A stretch of DNA of 64,000 nt, from NCBI RefSeq assembly GCF_040958095.1, contig NC_091156.1, forward strand, positions 19,081,202 through 19,145,201, given 5' to 3'. This document shows positions 32,541 to 44,115 of the stretch, piece by piece. Every line of letters starts with the position of its first letter. The first letter of the stretch is position 1. Source of the DNA: Procambarus clarkii. Its lineage: Eukaryota; Arthropoda; Malacostraca; Decapoda; Cambaridae. The notes beneath the pieces are model-generated. The model was not told the DNA's origin, did no database searches, and was given only the letters and a program-made list of their open reading frames with translations. Made by a program: the position numbers and the translations under genes.

Positions 32541-32812
32541 TAGCTATATGGTAGCGCCTGAGAGCTGAGTGGACAGCGCTTCGGATTCGTAGTCCTGAGG
32601 TTCCGGGTTCGATCCCCGGTGCAGGCGGAAACAAATGGGCAGTTTCTTTCACCCTGATGCTTCTGTTCACCTAGCAGTAAATAGGTACCTGGTAGTTAGA
32701 CAGCTGCTACGGGCTGCTTTCTGGGTGTGTGTAACAAAAAGGAGGCCTGGTCGAGGACCGGACCGCGGGAACGCTAAGCCCCGAAATCATCTCAAGATAA
32801 CCTAAAGAAGAT
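32541..32812 (+). mobile_element. tRNA-derived SINE, family 1
   Basis: The head is GAGCTGAGTGGACAGCGCTT with B-box GGGTTCGATCCCC near 32607. The body and ATCATCTCAAGATAACC tail are as in the other copies, with terminal AAAGAAGATA. It immediately precedes a TIR element. Confidence 0.9.
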
Positions 32813-32847
32813 AGCTAGCTCGTGGAAGGCTCCGAGGCTCCCCACAC

Positions 32848-33385
32848 AAAACCAGCGTTGAATGTAATGGAACGATATTTTCTTGGCGCGCCCCGGAGGC
32901 TCCCTGACTCCGTCTCTCTGGTTGGCGGTGTTCATCGTTCAAGAACTGGAATGGAGTGCTGGGCCCCCCTCCCCCCCCCCCTTCAGGGAAGGAAGAGTAG
33001 CGCTAACGAGCGGGTGTGCTAGTTGGATGAAGTGTTGCTTGTTTGTGTTCTTTCTGGGACGGGGGGGGGGGGGGGGTAAAGCTCGGTTGCTATGTTCGGA
33101 CGTAGGTCCCAATTTTCACCAGATTGTGGTCTAGTTTGTTTCGCCTATCTGGGAGCTTCCCCGGTCAATGGCAATTACGACATTTTAAATGTAAAGTGTT
33201 CGTAGGCCCCATTGCTCCCTGCGCCTCTGTGAGGGAGCCAGGTTCTGGCTCGTGGTTCCTGGTTGGCATAAGGACTCCTGTGATTGATGACCCCAAACTA
33301 ATATAGCACATACCAGTTCAGATAGCTTCTGGAAACCTCCGGGACTCGCCCAGAAAATGGCGGTTCATTACATTAAACGCTTTTT
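32848..33385. mobile_element. Complete ~0.53-kb TIR element
   Basis: The left terminus AAAACCAGCGTTGAATGTAA...CCCCGGAGGCTCCCTGA and the right terminus GGAAACCTCCGGGACTCGCC...TTCATTACATTAAACGC are inverted relative to each other. A G tract of about 17 lies near 33060. No ORF. Confidence 0.82.
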
Positions 33386-34260
33386 TTTTGCTCTGATATT
33401 GGTCCTGGTTCTCCTGTCCGCCTCTCTACTACCTCTTTCTGCATTGTTAGTAGACTGTTCCTCCTTCGTATCCGGGGCTTCTCTGTCCATTTGGGATTTT
33501 CGTTACCAGGGCCGCCTCCTAGTTTTTGTCATGGTCAGTTTGGGCTGGGGCATTGCCTGTTGAGGGGTCGACGTAGGCTTTATGGGGAGTTGTATGCCGG
33601 GTCTCCTGTGTTCACGGCACATTCTCTCTGGTTGGTCCAGGCTCATCCTCTTCTGTGGGTGGTGCCTCTTCCATTTGTGACTGTTCAGTTTCTCTTCCCT
33701 TGGCAATCGAGAGTAGCTTGTCCAGTTTCCCTTCTGTCATGTGTTTGGATTTTTTTCGTCTCATTCTCGATCCACGTGGTATGTTGGCAAGCCCCTTTAC
33801 CCCCTGACCTTGCTCGGGGGTTCTGGAGTTCCGGGTGAGCTTCCTCCTTTTGCCTGCTATGGGTTATCTGAGCATGGGCTTTTCCGGTATTGGCTGGGGA
33901 AACTATATCTTTTCTGTGTTTTTTCAACTATTTTCTAGTTCTGTCCTTGGGCCTCATTGGTTTATGGTCTTTCACAGCTTTCCCGGTTTTCTTTCACCAC
34001 TGTCCGGCTGCCCACCTTGCCTGCAGTCAGTCTCCAACCTGTCCTCGGCATTCCATAGTACTTATGTCACATAGGTAGTAGTTCCTATGCTGCTAATGTT
34101 CTCAGTTTCCCTGTGGTAGCTTTACAGTTATTAGCTATCACCTGCAGGCACTAACCGTTCATAGTACATCACATAGTACACGTCCCATTGCCGTAGACAC
34201 CAGAATAGTCGGTTTGATCAAATTTGAGTGATAATTGTAATTATTCCATTCCCACTTCTG
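33386..34260. other. GT-rich block, unassigned
   Basis: Composition and style match 28212-31280, suggesting the same decayed element interrupted by the SINE, LINE tail and TIR insertions. No recognisable motif. Confidence 0.35.
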
Positions 34261-34870
34261 GTGTACTCACCTAGAGATCTGAGTTGGGGGTTGAGCTCTG
34301 GCTCTTTGGTCCCGCCTCTCAACTGTCAATCAACTGGTATACGGATTCCTGAGCCTACTGGGCTCTATTATATCTACATTTGAAACTGTGTATGGAGTCG
34401 GCTTTCTCCACATTACTTCCTAGTGCATTCCATCTGTTAACTACTCGGTGGTGGTTGTCCAGCAACCAGGAGGCCTGGTCGACGACCGGGCCGCGGGGAC
34501 GCTAAGCCCCGAAGCACCTCAAGGTAACCTCAAGGTAAGGTACTCTGACACTGAAACTGTTCTTTCTTACGTCCCTGTGGCTCATTTGGGTACTAAGTTT
34601 CAACCTGTATCCTCTTGTTTGTGTTCCACCCGTGCTAAACAGTTTATCTTTATCTACCCTGTCAATTCCTCTGAAATTGTATAGGTAGTGATCATGTCTT
34701 CCCTAACTCTTCTGTCTTCCAATGTCGTGAGGTTCACTTCCAGAAATCTTTCCTCGTAGATCATACCTCTCAGCTCGTGGATTAGCCTGGTGGCATACCT
34801 CTGAACCTTTTCCAGCTTCATTTTGTATTTGACTAGATGTGGACTCTAGGCTGGAGCCACATATACATAT
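34261..34870 (-). mobile_element. LINE 3'-end fragment with a SINE-body insert
   Basis: Minus-strand text matches 46502-46935: GTTAACAGATGGAATGCACT, CACAGTTTCAAATGTAGATA, GCCCAGTAGGCTCAGGAATC and GAGGCGGGACCAAAG. Further upstream frames recall EERFLEVNLTTLE-type blocks. At 34464-34535 a headless family-1 SINE (GAGGCCTGGTCGACGACCGG...) interrupts it. Confidence 0.7.
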
Positions 34871-34889
34871 ACTACCCATTTTCTTAGAT

Positions 34890-35016
34890 TAAGGACCTGC
34901 CCGAAACGCTGCGCGTGCTAGTGGCTTTACAAGACTGTAATTACCATATTTGTATCCTCACATTCCTTATGTACATTCTTGTATATGCATAAATAAAATA
35001 AAATAAAATAAAATAT
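34890..35016 (+). mobile_element. LINE 3' tail with (AAATA)n
   Basis: TTAAGGACCTGCCCGAAACG, CTGCGCGTGCTAGTGGCTTT and ACAAGACTGTAATTACC end in TAAATAAAATAAAATAAAAT. The tail matches 36100-36200 and the SINE tail at 59165-59260. Confidence 0.8.
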
Positions 35017-35329
35017 TCCGGTATTGGTCTGACATATGAGGTATACAAGGATTCCTTGCACAAGTTTGAGGGAGAAAAAATAATATTTTCCATCCTATTC
35101 AAATATCCTGGATGAGCTGCATCTTATTGAAGGCTCGTAGTTTAGTTTTGAGAAATCTTGGTATCTGTAACTATTTCAATTGGCGCCAAGTTATAATATA
35201 TACAATAGGGTATGTTCTATAAAAGTTTAGAAAATGTATTATGTATTAGAGAAAACGTATAGTATAGGGTACACTACACTATCCTCCACAGGATAGGTAA
35301 TAATAATTTAAAAGTTTTTAAAACTGTTG

Positions 35330-36200
35330 GCATTCTTTCTAATATCAGATATTATGTACCTCCTCCTGCCCTGGTGATGCTCTATTACTCTCTCATCTAT
35401 CTTATGTAAATATCTACTACCCAGAATCATCTACGTCATCTAATTACTCATCACAAATCTGCTATTAGATTAATATCAAACTCTGGCCCCAGACAGCACT
35501 CGGCCCCCCTTAATTAAATCTCTGAATGTTAGATATTAAGTCACTGCACATCCTCTCAAGTTTACTCTATATATTTAAAATTCTGAACTGTAATGCCAAT
35601 CCTGACCTTAAACGCTCCCTAGAAGGTTGTAACAGAACCCATGGGCACCACACCAGAAACAAATACCCATTTGATATGCCAAGAATGCGATTTAACAAAA
35701 CTAGAATCTCCACACCAAAAATAAAAATAAATATATCTTTAAGATCCCCAGAGTCAAATTACATCTGTGTAAACACACTATGCAAATAAAGGGACCTATA
35801 GTCTATGGAACTCACTCTCTAACGAATTTAAAAGCGGTGCAGCCTACGCCTTATTCAAAAGTAAACCTAAAAAGTACCTAATTTCATCCTCATAGTTTCC
35901 TACCTAGTGCTTCAGTTCGCACTGTGTCTTGTGCTACCCACGCCCCCAGGATATTTGCCTAAGTCATACAACTTCACTGTTGTATTCACTGCCATTATCT
36001 TATATCATGGTTGTTACGTTGAATGCAAATTTTCTTACAATGCACCTGTTAACATTTTTAAATTTTGCTACAAATTACCTACTTAAATTTGAATGTTAGG
36101 TTAAGGACCTGCCCGAAACGCTGCGCGTGCTAGTGGCTTCACAAGAATGTAAAATCATCAATGCTCTGTACCTTTTTGTATATAAATAAATAAATAAAAG
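35330..36200 (+). mobile_element. LINE 3' fragment (C-terminal ORF2 and tail)
   Basis: The frame at 35526-35789 reads LDIKSLHILSSLLYIFKILN, then GHHTRNKYPFDMPRMRFNKT. After a frame change comes YSLWNSLSNEFKSG...FKSKLKKYLISS, a typical LINE ORF2 terminus. The 3' UTR ends in CCTGCCCGAAACGCTGCGCG and (AAATA)n. A diverged inverted copy is at 51455-52985. Confidence 0.75.
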
Positions 36201-36203
36201 TGT

Positions 36204-36908
36204 TGTCAGGAGCGTTGGGTTGTTGGGTTTCTTAGTGTGTTATTGTATATTGTAGCTGTCGAGAGGCCATTAACAGTTCTTGACTGACGGACGACTACTA
36301 CTTCACTGCCGATTATATTGCAAATGTTGCTCTGTTGTACCTGTTGTTCTGTTGCAACATTTACAACAGAATGTTGTATTTGGTTTGTGAATTAGATTTT
36401 GAAATTAACAACTTCAAACATTCAAGCTGGAGATCATTATTGGTTCATTAGAGACTCGTTCGTATCTGGGGAAGTGAAGGAGTGGCTGTTGGCCATTGAT
36501 AATTGACACTTCAGACTCGCAAAATGTTAACCAATGGGGTGAGTTTTAGGGTGACTGTCAACCAATCAGCGGCCGGGTTTGGTTGGCTGCTGGTTATAAA
36601 AGGACCGATGAGACAATAAACACGTCAGTGTGTTTTACCTCACTTTTAGTATACAGTTCCAGGTTCGTCTCTTGAAGTTTACCTGTATGTGGAAGATTCC
36701 CTACCCCCATTCCCCCTACCCCCCTTTCCCCCTACCCCCTTTCCCATTGTTGCATCTCCCTCCTTTCCCCGTACTGGAACTAGTGAAATGTGTGGGGGAA
36801 AATTACCATTATTTCAGATTTGCCTTGACCAATCGAAGGTTGGGTTAAGTGTCCATAATGCTGCGTGTGGCACTATAGCGGACCCAAACTGTCCTGTGAC
36901 GCTCCTCT
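36204..36908 (+). mobile_element. Probable solo LTR with TATA promoter, copy 1
   Basis: It starts TGTCAGGAGCGTTGGGTTG and ends GACGCTCCTCTAC. Near 36595 GGTTATAAAAGGACCGATGA, then AATAAACACGTCAGTGTGTT, looks like a TATA box, poly(A) signal and start region. A pyrimidine tract (CCCCTACCCC repeats) follows at 36705-36770. Copy 2 is reversed at 50570-51442. No internal retroviral-type genes are attached. Confidence 0.6.
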
Positions 36909-36911
36909 ACC

Positions 36912-37157
36912 CCACCGGAGCCGGTCAGCCGAGCGGACAGCACACTGGACTTGTGATCCTGTGGCCCCGGGTTCGATCCCGGGCACCGGCGAGAAACAAT
37001 GGGCAGAGTTTTTCACCCTATGCCCCTGTTACCTAGCAGTAAAATAGGTACCTGGGTGTTAGTCAGCTGTCACGGGCTGCTTCCTGGGGGTGGAGGCCTG
37101 GTCGAGGACCGGGCCGCGGGGACACTAAAGCCCCGAAATCATCTCAAGATAACCTTG
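36912..37157 (+). mobile_element. tRNA-derived SINE, family 1, best-preserved copy
   Basis: The head GAGCCGGTCAGCCGAGCGGA...CACACTGG is followed by B-box GGGTTCGATCCCGGGC near 36969. The body includes CCTAGCAGTAAAATAGGTAC and CTGGTCGAGGACCGGGCCGC. It ends CATCTCAAGATAACC. It inserted at the end of the LTR-like element. Confidence 0.92.
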
Positions 37158-37615
37158 ACCGTTTATTAGTTACTTAGGATAATGGTAACAGTGTTAAATG
37201 TAGGCAGTTGATAAGCTTTCACTTCAGTGTAAAAAAGTAAACAAAATAATTAGTTCTGTGCTTAGCAGTCACTGATGCTACAAAAGTGGGCAGCATTAAT
37301 GATGCTTGTATGGCTTTGGTTGGTAAAAATTCCCCCCCCCCCCATGAAAATTATAGGCTGAAACTAATCTACAAGCATCTAGGTTATCTACAACCCTGGC
37401 CTAACAAATTGAGTATTTTACATTGTAACTTGATAAATAATTACTATATTAACTTTGAAACAATATTATGCGAAACTTTCTTTCCCGTAAGCATTACGAA
37501 GATGGTACGATTTTATATTTTTACCTTGGCTTGCGTTATTAATCATACTTTATATTTTTGCACACAAGATGAGTCTAAATGCATTCTTTAGTCTTAGATT
37601 TATATTACTTTTCAG
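37158..37615. other. Intergenic or intronic, nothing recognised
   Basis: An open frame at 37286-37591 has no recognisable content and crosses a C tract. It may be intron or upstream sequence of the disrupted gene. Confidence 0.4.
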
Positions 37616-39252
37616 GTTCCAGAATGCTTCTGCTTAAGATACTGGTGAGGGTGTGAGGAGTCTCCAGGGACCACTACATGGCCCCAGACGGCCCCCTGGT
37701 GTTCGTCCAGACTTGTGAACTAAACCAGTTGTCTGCACCGGATTTCGCCTACGCTCCCTTCTCAAAATCGTCCTTCAGAGAAAGACTATCAAAGACACTA
37801 ACCGGTTTGTAACATTCCAGTTGCATGTTACGTCAAACAGTTCACTCAAGCAGCACCCTTGTCCTTCCAACCCCTTTCTGCATTTAAGGTACCAAAGCTT
37901 CCATTAATCTCTCAGCCCCAGCTAAAGTCTCTCGGCCTTCAAAGCCACAGCAAACTACACTCCATCCTGTGGAATTCCTGGTAACATGGTAAGAAAATGC
38001 TCTGGCTTGATTTGGTTACTCTAAATTCCATACATCAAACCATTAATGTGCTTGGAGTACCCAAGATGCAGGTTAGCATCCTCAACATGGCTCTTATTGT
38101 CCCCCTTTTAGTAAACTTGGATTAATTTAATTTTCAAATCGTTTCAGGTACATGGAAACGAGGGCTGGTAAGAACTACCATTTCTCATGGTGCGTGACTA
38201 CTGATACCTACAGCTGAGATGAAGCCAATTCTTGCTGTTTGTCTTGGTAGAGGCTTCCAGGTAGTTAGGATCCAAGACGAAGATAAGGAAGACTTCCTAC
38301 AGAGCGTTATCGCAAGAAATTTACTTAGTGTTTAAAATTTTATAAATTATTGAAATAAATGTGCATTAAACTTGAAGTATGGTCATCCTGCTGGACTAAG
38401 ATTCACTAAATGGCAAAGATTAAAAAAAAAATCTAAAGTTTTGTTAGGTCCGATCCAGTTCATGTGAAGCTGCACCCAGCGAGGCCCGACGACCTGGAGG
38501 TGGTCGTCTGGCTGGTGGTGTCCTGCACCAACTGGCAACCCGTTCTCGCAAATTTAATAAGTCAATATTGACTTATTAAATATGTGCATAGGTGACATAC
38601 TTAACATAATAGATACCCTTAAAAAGATTCATAGAAAACACCGACCTTACCTAACCTTGTTAGTATCTTAAGATAAGCCTCTTATTGCTTCGTAATTACA
38701 ATTATTACCTAACCTATAATAGGTATAGGTTAAGTAATAATTGTAATTACGAAGCAATAAGATGCTTATCTTAAGATACTAACAAGGTTAGGTAAGGTCG
38801 GTGTTTTCTATGAATCTTTTTAAGGGTATCTATTATGTTTAGCATATCACCTATGCACGTAGTTAATAAGTCAATATTGACTTTACGAATTTGCGAGAAC
38901 GGGTTGCCAACTGGTCTCTCACGGGTGGGTCAGTATGTTTTTTTTTTTTTATAATCGTCATACAGCTAAAATTGTCCAAACATCCGGGGTGTTTGGTAGA
39001 ATTTTTAAAATGCAGGTTACTCATAGGCTATAGCGGCGGTTAATCTGTAAGTTAATCTCGACTTTTTAAGATTTAAGAAATCTTATATTAAGGAATATAA
39101 TAATTAACTCCCCCCCCCCCCTCCCGTCTCAAAGATCGGGCGACAACGACGAAATCAAAGACAGTCTCGGGGTACTGAAGAACATCTACGACAGCATAAA
39201 GTGGCAAGACATTGTCACCACGTCAAGTGTGTCATCTGTGACGAGCAATTAG
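37616..39252 (+). pseudogene. Unrecognised host-like gene, three exons, disrupted
   Basis: Three segments join with matching phase 2 junctions. Exon 1 (37616-37808, acceptor ACTTTTCAG, donor GTAACA) includes DHYMAPDGPLVFVQTCELN, then SAPDFAYAPFSKSSFRERL. Exon 2 (38448-38928, acceptor TTTTGTTAG, donor GTCAGT) reads VHVKLHPARPDDLEVVVWLV before being cut by the foldback at 38536; after it SLTG resumes. Exon 3 (39135-39252, acceptor CCCGTCTCAAAG) reads GDNDEIKDSLGVLKNIYDSI and ends SSVTSN with TAG. Exon 1 has an in-frame TGA at 37654-37656, possibly a decayed CGA. I do not recognise the family. Introns rule out a processed copy. A chance alignment of splice-like sites is possible but the protein-like composition argues against it. 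Confidence 0.5.
38536..38906. mobile_element. Foldback element with 8-bp target duplication, copy 1
   Basis: CCAACTGG at 38528-38535 recurs at 38907-38914. The element begins CAACCCGTTCTCGCA and ends TGCGAGAACGGGTTG. Nearly the whole length is inverted repeat, with a centre near CCTAACCTATAATAGGTATAGG. Eight-bp duplications are typical of hAT (also P) transposons. It interrupts exon 2 of the host-like gene and brings in a stop codon in that frame. Confidence 0.88.
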
Positions 39253-41227
39253 TCAAAGGTCTCTACGCCTTTGATATATATTTTCTGCCAGAAAATGACC
39301 TGGTTTTCTGAATGGTGGCGTTGTAAAATATTGAAATTTAAACTAGCTCAATCTTCTTGAATACCTTAGCCAGGAGGTCTCTTAATACTCAGTGTCTACA
39401 CAACTTGTCACCAAGGCCCTGAAGTGTCAACTTTTTTTTTTTATTTTTTGTTTTTGTTTTTTTTACTAAAAATTAATGAATCATTAACTAGTTACTTAAT
39501 AATTTAATAAGTTAAGGAAACTAATTGCTCGTGACGTCAATGTCACAATGACATGACATTAGAACAGTGCAGGAGGAGTTAGTTTAGTTCATTTATTATG
39601 CACCCCATACCCATCCTGTGGGCGGTAGTGGAAAGGGTTACAGGAGGCACATAATGGGCTCAGGGACTGAACCCCACAATTCATTTAGCTAAGCAAGTTA
39701 CAATCTTGATGAGTTACAAAATTCAATATAAGTCGTCACATCAATAATGGGTAGGGGGAGGATTTGTGAACCCCCATATGTACACCGGTTCCAACCCCCT
39801 CCCCCCCAACCCCTTTACAGACCAGTGTGCAGGTGGATGATTTTTAAAACCTGGTTGTGGCATTTCTTTTTGGGCCTCGCTCCTAGTGACCTCGCAGGTC
39901 TCTACGATGATTGATGATGATTGTTGCCGCCGAAGGCGGCTAGTTTATTGTGCACCCCATACTCATCCTGTGAGCGGTAGCGCAAAAACATTATAATTAT
40001 TGACTTTTGTCCTGTGTTTTGTTTGGTGGCGAGTTAGTATCTGGAAGAAACTTTAACACTGCCTCGACTCACCAGTGTTCTAAAATATATTTTAAGTTTT
40101 TTATATCCAAAGCCATTCTAATTGGGCAACTAAATGACTTGCCTACTTATATAGGTTGCCTATATTTTTCTCTCTAAGTATTCTATATTGCGACCCAGTA
40201 TTATAAAGTAACCTAAATTATTAATTTTCTTGTGCGGATCATAAATGCATGTTTATAGATTGAACAGATTAAACTAATTCATAGTTTTAGGAACATAATG
40301 AGGGGGGGGGGGGGGGGTTGCCTGAAATTCTAGAAAGACGGTAAAGTTTCCAATGAAATTGTTTAGAGGGATGAACTTGTTAATTTATTACAATTTGGAA
40401 CAAAAGACGGTGATGCGCGCATGTTCAGTGTTGAGCTTGTTCTATCTCAGTTTTAATTGTGAAAAGATTTTTTACACTGGTAATAGATATCCTTTTAACT
40501 TGAAGGTGAATTTCTACTTTGCTATTTTTTCATTAAAGGTGCGAGAGTCTGCCACAACTGTCCTGGCAAAACTGTCAGCCTCGTGAATTGTAAATTATTG
40601 AAACCTCACTTTTAGTGTCGCCAGCCACTGAAGGACAGTGGCTGGCGACTGAACTTTCGTGAACACTTCAGCTGATCTCCTTCCTTGTTCCCTTATTGTT
40701 TACCTCATTGTGGTGTTTGTGTGTTACTGAGGAAGTCTTGGTTGTAGGGTTGATGTAAAGTCATGACTTGGTTACTGACTTTAATACTTAATATGATTAC
40801 ATGACTAGTAGCTACCAAGCTTGGCTGGCGTCCTGTACGCTCTTCTGTTTACCTTCCTCTCTCTCTGGCGTCTCAGCCGCCGCACATAGAAAACGGATGG
40901 TACCATTTTCTGTGAACATGACACTCATTAATACCAGCTTTTTTCACAAAGATCTGTTGTTCCACAAGTTTTCCATCTGATGCTGCAGATATGGTTGTGT
41001 AGTTTAGTTCCTAACACTACCGTTTATCTCTTGGAAGAGCTGAGAGACTTATCTGCCACTTAATTTTGGGTTTGCTTGTCCATTTAAAATTCAATCTTGG
41101 CTAAATGAGGCAGGAGGATAATGAAATGTAAAGACACTAGTGGTTATTCAAACTATTACAATGTCATTTACTGGTGTATCCATCTGGATTTCTGTATCTA
41201 ATGGAAACGATTATATAAAAATCTTGG
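39253..41227. other. Intergenic with small repeats
   Basis: Contains the dispersed LINE-tail-like repeat at 39590-39710 and a shorter copy at 39905-39975. A G tract is at 40302-40318. A 14-bp perfect GC-rich hairpin lies at 40617-40649. At 40539-40586 an acceptor-like CATTAAAG precedes 15 codons (VRESATTVLAKLSAS) and a stop; it could be a terminal exon but is too short to support. Confidence 0.45.
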
Positions 41228-42910
41228 TTGCTAGGGTCTTGGGCCACCGATCATGGCTTCAAGTTCTCTTCTACTAAGACTTGTGCCATGACTTTTACTC
41301 GGAAACGGGTCATTCTTCCTCCCTCTTTGTCACTTTATGCTCATCCCCTTGGGTACAAAGATTCCGCGAAGCTTTTGGGGTTATTCATTGACACTCGTTT
41401 GTCTTGGTCTCCCCATATCTCTTACCTCCGTGTTGAGTGCTCTAAGGCCCTTACCCTCCTTCGGGTATTGTCCCATACTTCTTGGGGAGCAGATAGGCGC
41501 ACTCTCCTTGCTTTACATTCCTCTCTCGTCCTGTCTAAGCTCGATTATGGTTGCCCTGCATACCCTTCTGCTTCTCCTTCTACTCTTCGCCGTCTTGATG
41601 CTTTGCACCATACTGGGTTGCGCCTCGGTTCTGGTGCCTTTCGTTCGACTCCCGTCCTTAGCTTGTATGTTGACACTGGCTTCCTGTCTCTCCAGGACCG
41701 CCGTGATCGCTACTGTCTTCGCTATCTTGCGCGGTCCTTACAACATCCTTCCTCTCGCCTCTGTCGCGCTTTAACTTTTACCCCTCCTGCGGTTCCTGTT
41801 CCTCTTCACCACCACCCTCTTTCTGTCCGGTTATCTTGCCTACAGGATTCTCTTTCCGTTCGTATGTCTAATATTTCTCCTCGTGTTGTTCCTTTGCCCC
41901 CGTGGAGGGTCCCCCTTCCGAAGTTTTATACATCCTTAACCTGCATCATTAAAGCTCTTACCCCTCCTATGGTTCTAAAACGCCTTTTCCTGGAACACTT
42001 CTCACTCCAGCTCCGTTTCCATCTTCACCGATGGGTCTAAGTCTGCGGACGGTGTTGGCTACTCTGTTGTTTTTCCTGATCACACTTTGTGTGTGTCTTA
42101 CCTCCAGAGACTAGCATCTTTACAGCTGAGCTTTATGCTATTCTCTATGCTCTTCGTCTCCTGCTCTCTCGTTGTCAGTCTTCCTTTGTGGTGGTTGTTG
42201 ACTCTCGTAGTGCCCTCATGGCTCTCGGGTCCTTTAATCCGGTTCATCCAGTAGTTGTCGAAATCCAGCATTGCGGCTGTTTCTTTTTCACAGTAAATTT
42301 AAGTCGGTTGAGTTTTGTTGGGTTCCCAGCCATATTGGTGTGTCTTTAAATGAGCGTGCGGATGCTGCCGCCAAGGAAGCTGTCCGCTCTTGTCCCATCT
42401 CCCGTAAAGGTATTCCTTATTCCGACTTTTACCCCCGGTTATCCATTCCTCCATCCTTACCCGTTGGGAGGCTTTTTGGTCGTCTGTTACTGGTAACAAA
42501 CTACGTTCTCTTAAAGGTTGTGTCCTCGTGGCCATCCTCCTCCCACCGTAACCGGCGATGGGAAACGGCTCTGGCGAGGTTGCGTATTGGCCATACTCGC
42601 TTAGCTCATGGACACTTGATGGAGCGCCGCCTAGCTCCTTATTGTCCTAATTGCATTGTCCCTCTTACGGTCGTGCATATCCTTGTCGAGTGTCCTGACT
42701 TCCAGGACGAGCGTGTCTTGTTTTCCGACCGTGTCCCTCGATAGTATTCTTGGTGACTCGGATACTTTTGATATCGTTCGCCTTATGCGTTTCTGTTCCC
42801 GTATTGGCATCCTTGGTGATATTTAGCGCCCTCTGATTATCCCCCACATTTGATGGTGCTACATAGCCTTCCCGGTTTGGTGCCTTCTAGTGATAATTAC
42901 TTACATGGTT
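41228..42910 (+). mobile_element. 5'-truncated I-type LINE: RT thumb, RNase H, 3' tail
   Basis: The 270-codon frame at 41228-42040 gives the end of reverse transcriptase: FSSTKTCAMTF, LLGLFIDTRLSW and LHSSLVLSKLDYG. RNase H follows in broken frames: VFTDGSKS (Asp), ETSIFTAELYAILYALRLL (Glu), VVVVDSRSALMAL (Asp) and CWVPSHIGVSLNERADAAAK (Asp). A terminal zinc-knuckle-like C..C...H...C (CPNCIVPLTVVHILVECP) follows. The RNase H frame shifts near 42040 and 42290. The tail is CTTCCCGGTTTGGTGCCTTC plus TAATTACTTA. Read as one host protein it would be misleading. Confidence 0.88.
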
Positions 42911-43695
42911 GCTAAAGTTCGCTAGGTAAACGACTAACAGGTCTGATCTTGTCCTCCAGCGTTTTCCCGGCGTGGTGCCTTTTGATAATTACTTGTCCTC
43001 CAGCTTCAGTATTTTACATGAACTTAAAGGTCCAATGTAAAGCATAAAAGGGGCAACTGCCTTAAGCCGGACACTTCACCCCATAGGGTTTAAACGCATG
43101 GAACCGCCGAAGCTGTCGGCACAATTTACACTTCTGGTTCTTCTATTCCCGATTATTTGTATCAGTTGCCTCGACAGAGGGGGATGGGGGGGGGGGGGAG
43201 GGAGGTACAAACCACTGCGAGGTGGCGCCCCTCTAGGTAATCCGGACTTAACTACATTAATGTACCAGTCCTAATCCAGCCATCAGAAGGGACAATTAAT
43301 TGTCAAAGAAGGTACAAAGCCGGGAAGAGAACACACTGGCTTTGGATACTCTAAAAGGAACGATGCCAATATGGGGACATAAGTAGTGATATCAAAGCAA
43401 TCAGACTTGCCAACCATTTTCTCTGCCCTGGAAGAATAACATTGCCTTCAAGAATATTTAGTTTCATAAACACTTATTCCGAATAAGATTTAGATCTGTA
43501 CAGGTAACATACTACAGCTGTTTGCTGCCTGAAGATCACAAGATTGTCTGTATTCACACAGCTTAGACTGGACATCCGGCACGAGGAACAGTGGAAAGGC
43601 TACGGGAACTAAACGACACGTTCCTGGAAGACAAGTGAAATTGGAAGGTGATCACGTCTCAAACTGATGGGGCAAAACTATTTAGCATGGGTGGA
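42911..43695. other. LINE-tail fragments and unassigned sequence
   Basis: A second copy of the tail motif (TTTTCCCGGCGTGGTGCCTT) lies at 42961-42995. A G tract is near 43185. Nothing else is recognised. Confidence 0.45.
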
Positions 43696-43916
43696 ACACT
43701 AACAATGGCACAGGTGGAAACAGTGCCCAATTGAGAGTTATCGGGGAAAAGCGCAAAGCCATGACGACTTTATAGCACTTGGAGGGGATAAGGATTTGGG
43801 ATGGGACGGGGGGCAAGGAATAGTGCCCAACCACGTGGACTGTCAGGGATTGAACGCTGACCTGCATGAAGCGAGACCGTCGCTCTAACGTCCAGTCCAA
43901 GTGGTTGGGCATGCCA
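43696..43916 (-). mobile_element. tRNA-derived SINE, family 2
   Basis: On the minus strand GGACTGGACGTTAGAGCGAC and GCGTTCAATCCCTGAC form A- and B-box-like elements. The body reads TCGTCATGGCTTTGCGCTTT and then CCCGATAACTC. A 40-bp piece of the same body (AGTCGTAATGGCTTGGCGCT, minus) is embedded in the purine tract at 50868-50912. Confidence 0.65.
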
Positions 43917-43939
43917 CAGATTTGAGAGATTTCAGTGTC

Positions 43940-44115
43940 TAGTTAACTTCCTAATGCATTCCATCCGTTATGTGGTGGAGGCAGACTATACAGTTTCAAA
44001 TGTAGATTTGATAGCCCAGTAGGCTCAAGAATCTGTACACCAGTTGATTTGACAGTAGAGAGGCGGGACCAAAGCCAAAGCTCAACCTCCACAAGCACAA
44101 CTAGGCGAGTTCATG
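43940..44115 (+). mobile_element. LINE 3'-end fragment
   Basis: TTCCTAATGCATTCCATCCG, then CAGTTTCAAATGTAGATTTG and GAGGCGGGACCAAAGC...ACAACTAGGCGAGT match 46690-46895 and, reversed, 34261-34450. Confidence 0.75.

Noticed and set aside
28314..34080. Many open frames in the GT-rich block
   Set aside because: Overlapping frames on both strands reflect few A-containing stops in skewed DNA. No motif, splice structure or family resemblance.
40617..40649. GC-rich 14-bp hairpin as a terminator
   Set aside because: Intrinsic terminators are not used by polymerase II, there is no T tract, and no gene ends there.
41228..42744. Treating the 270- and 157-codon frames as host genes
   Set aside because: They are the RT end, RNase H and zinc-knuckle parts of one truncated I-type LINE, frameshifted relative to each other.
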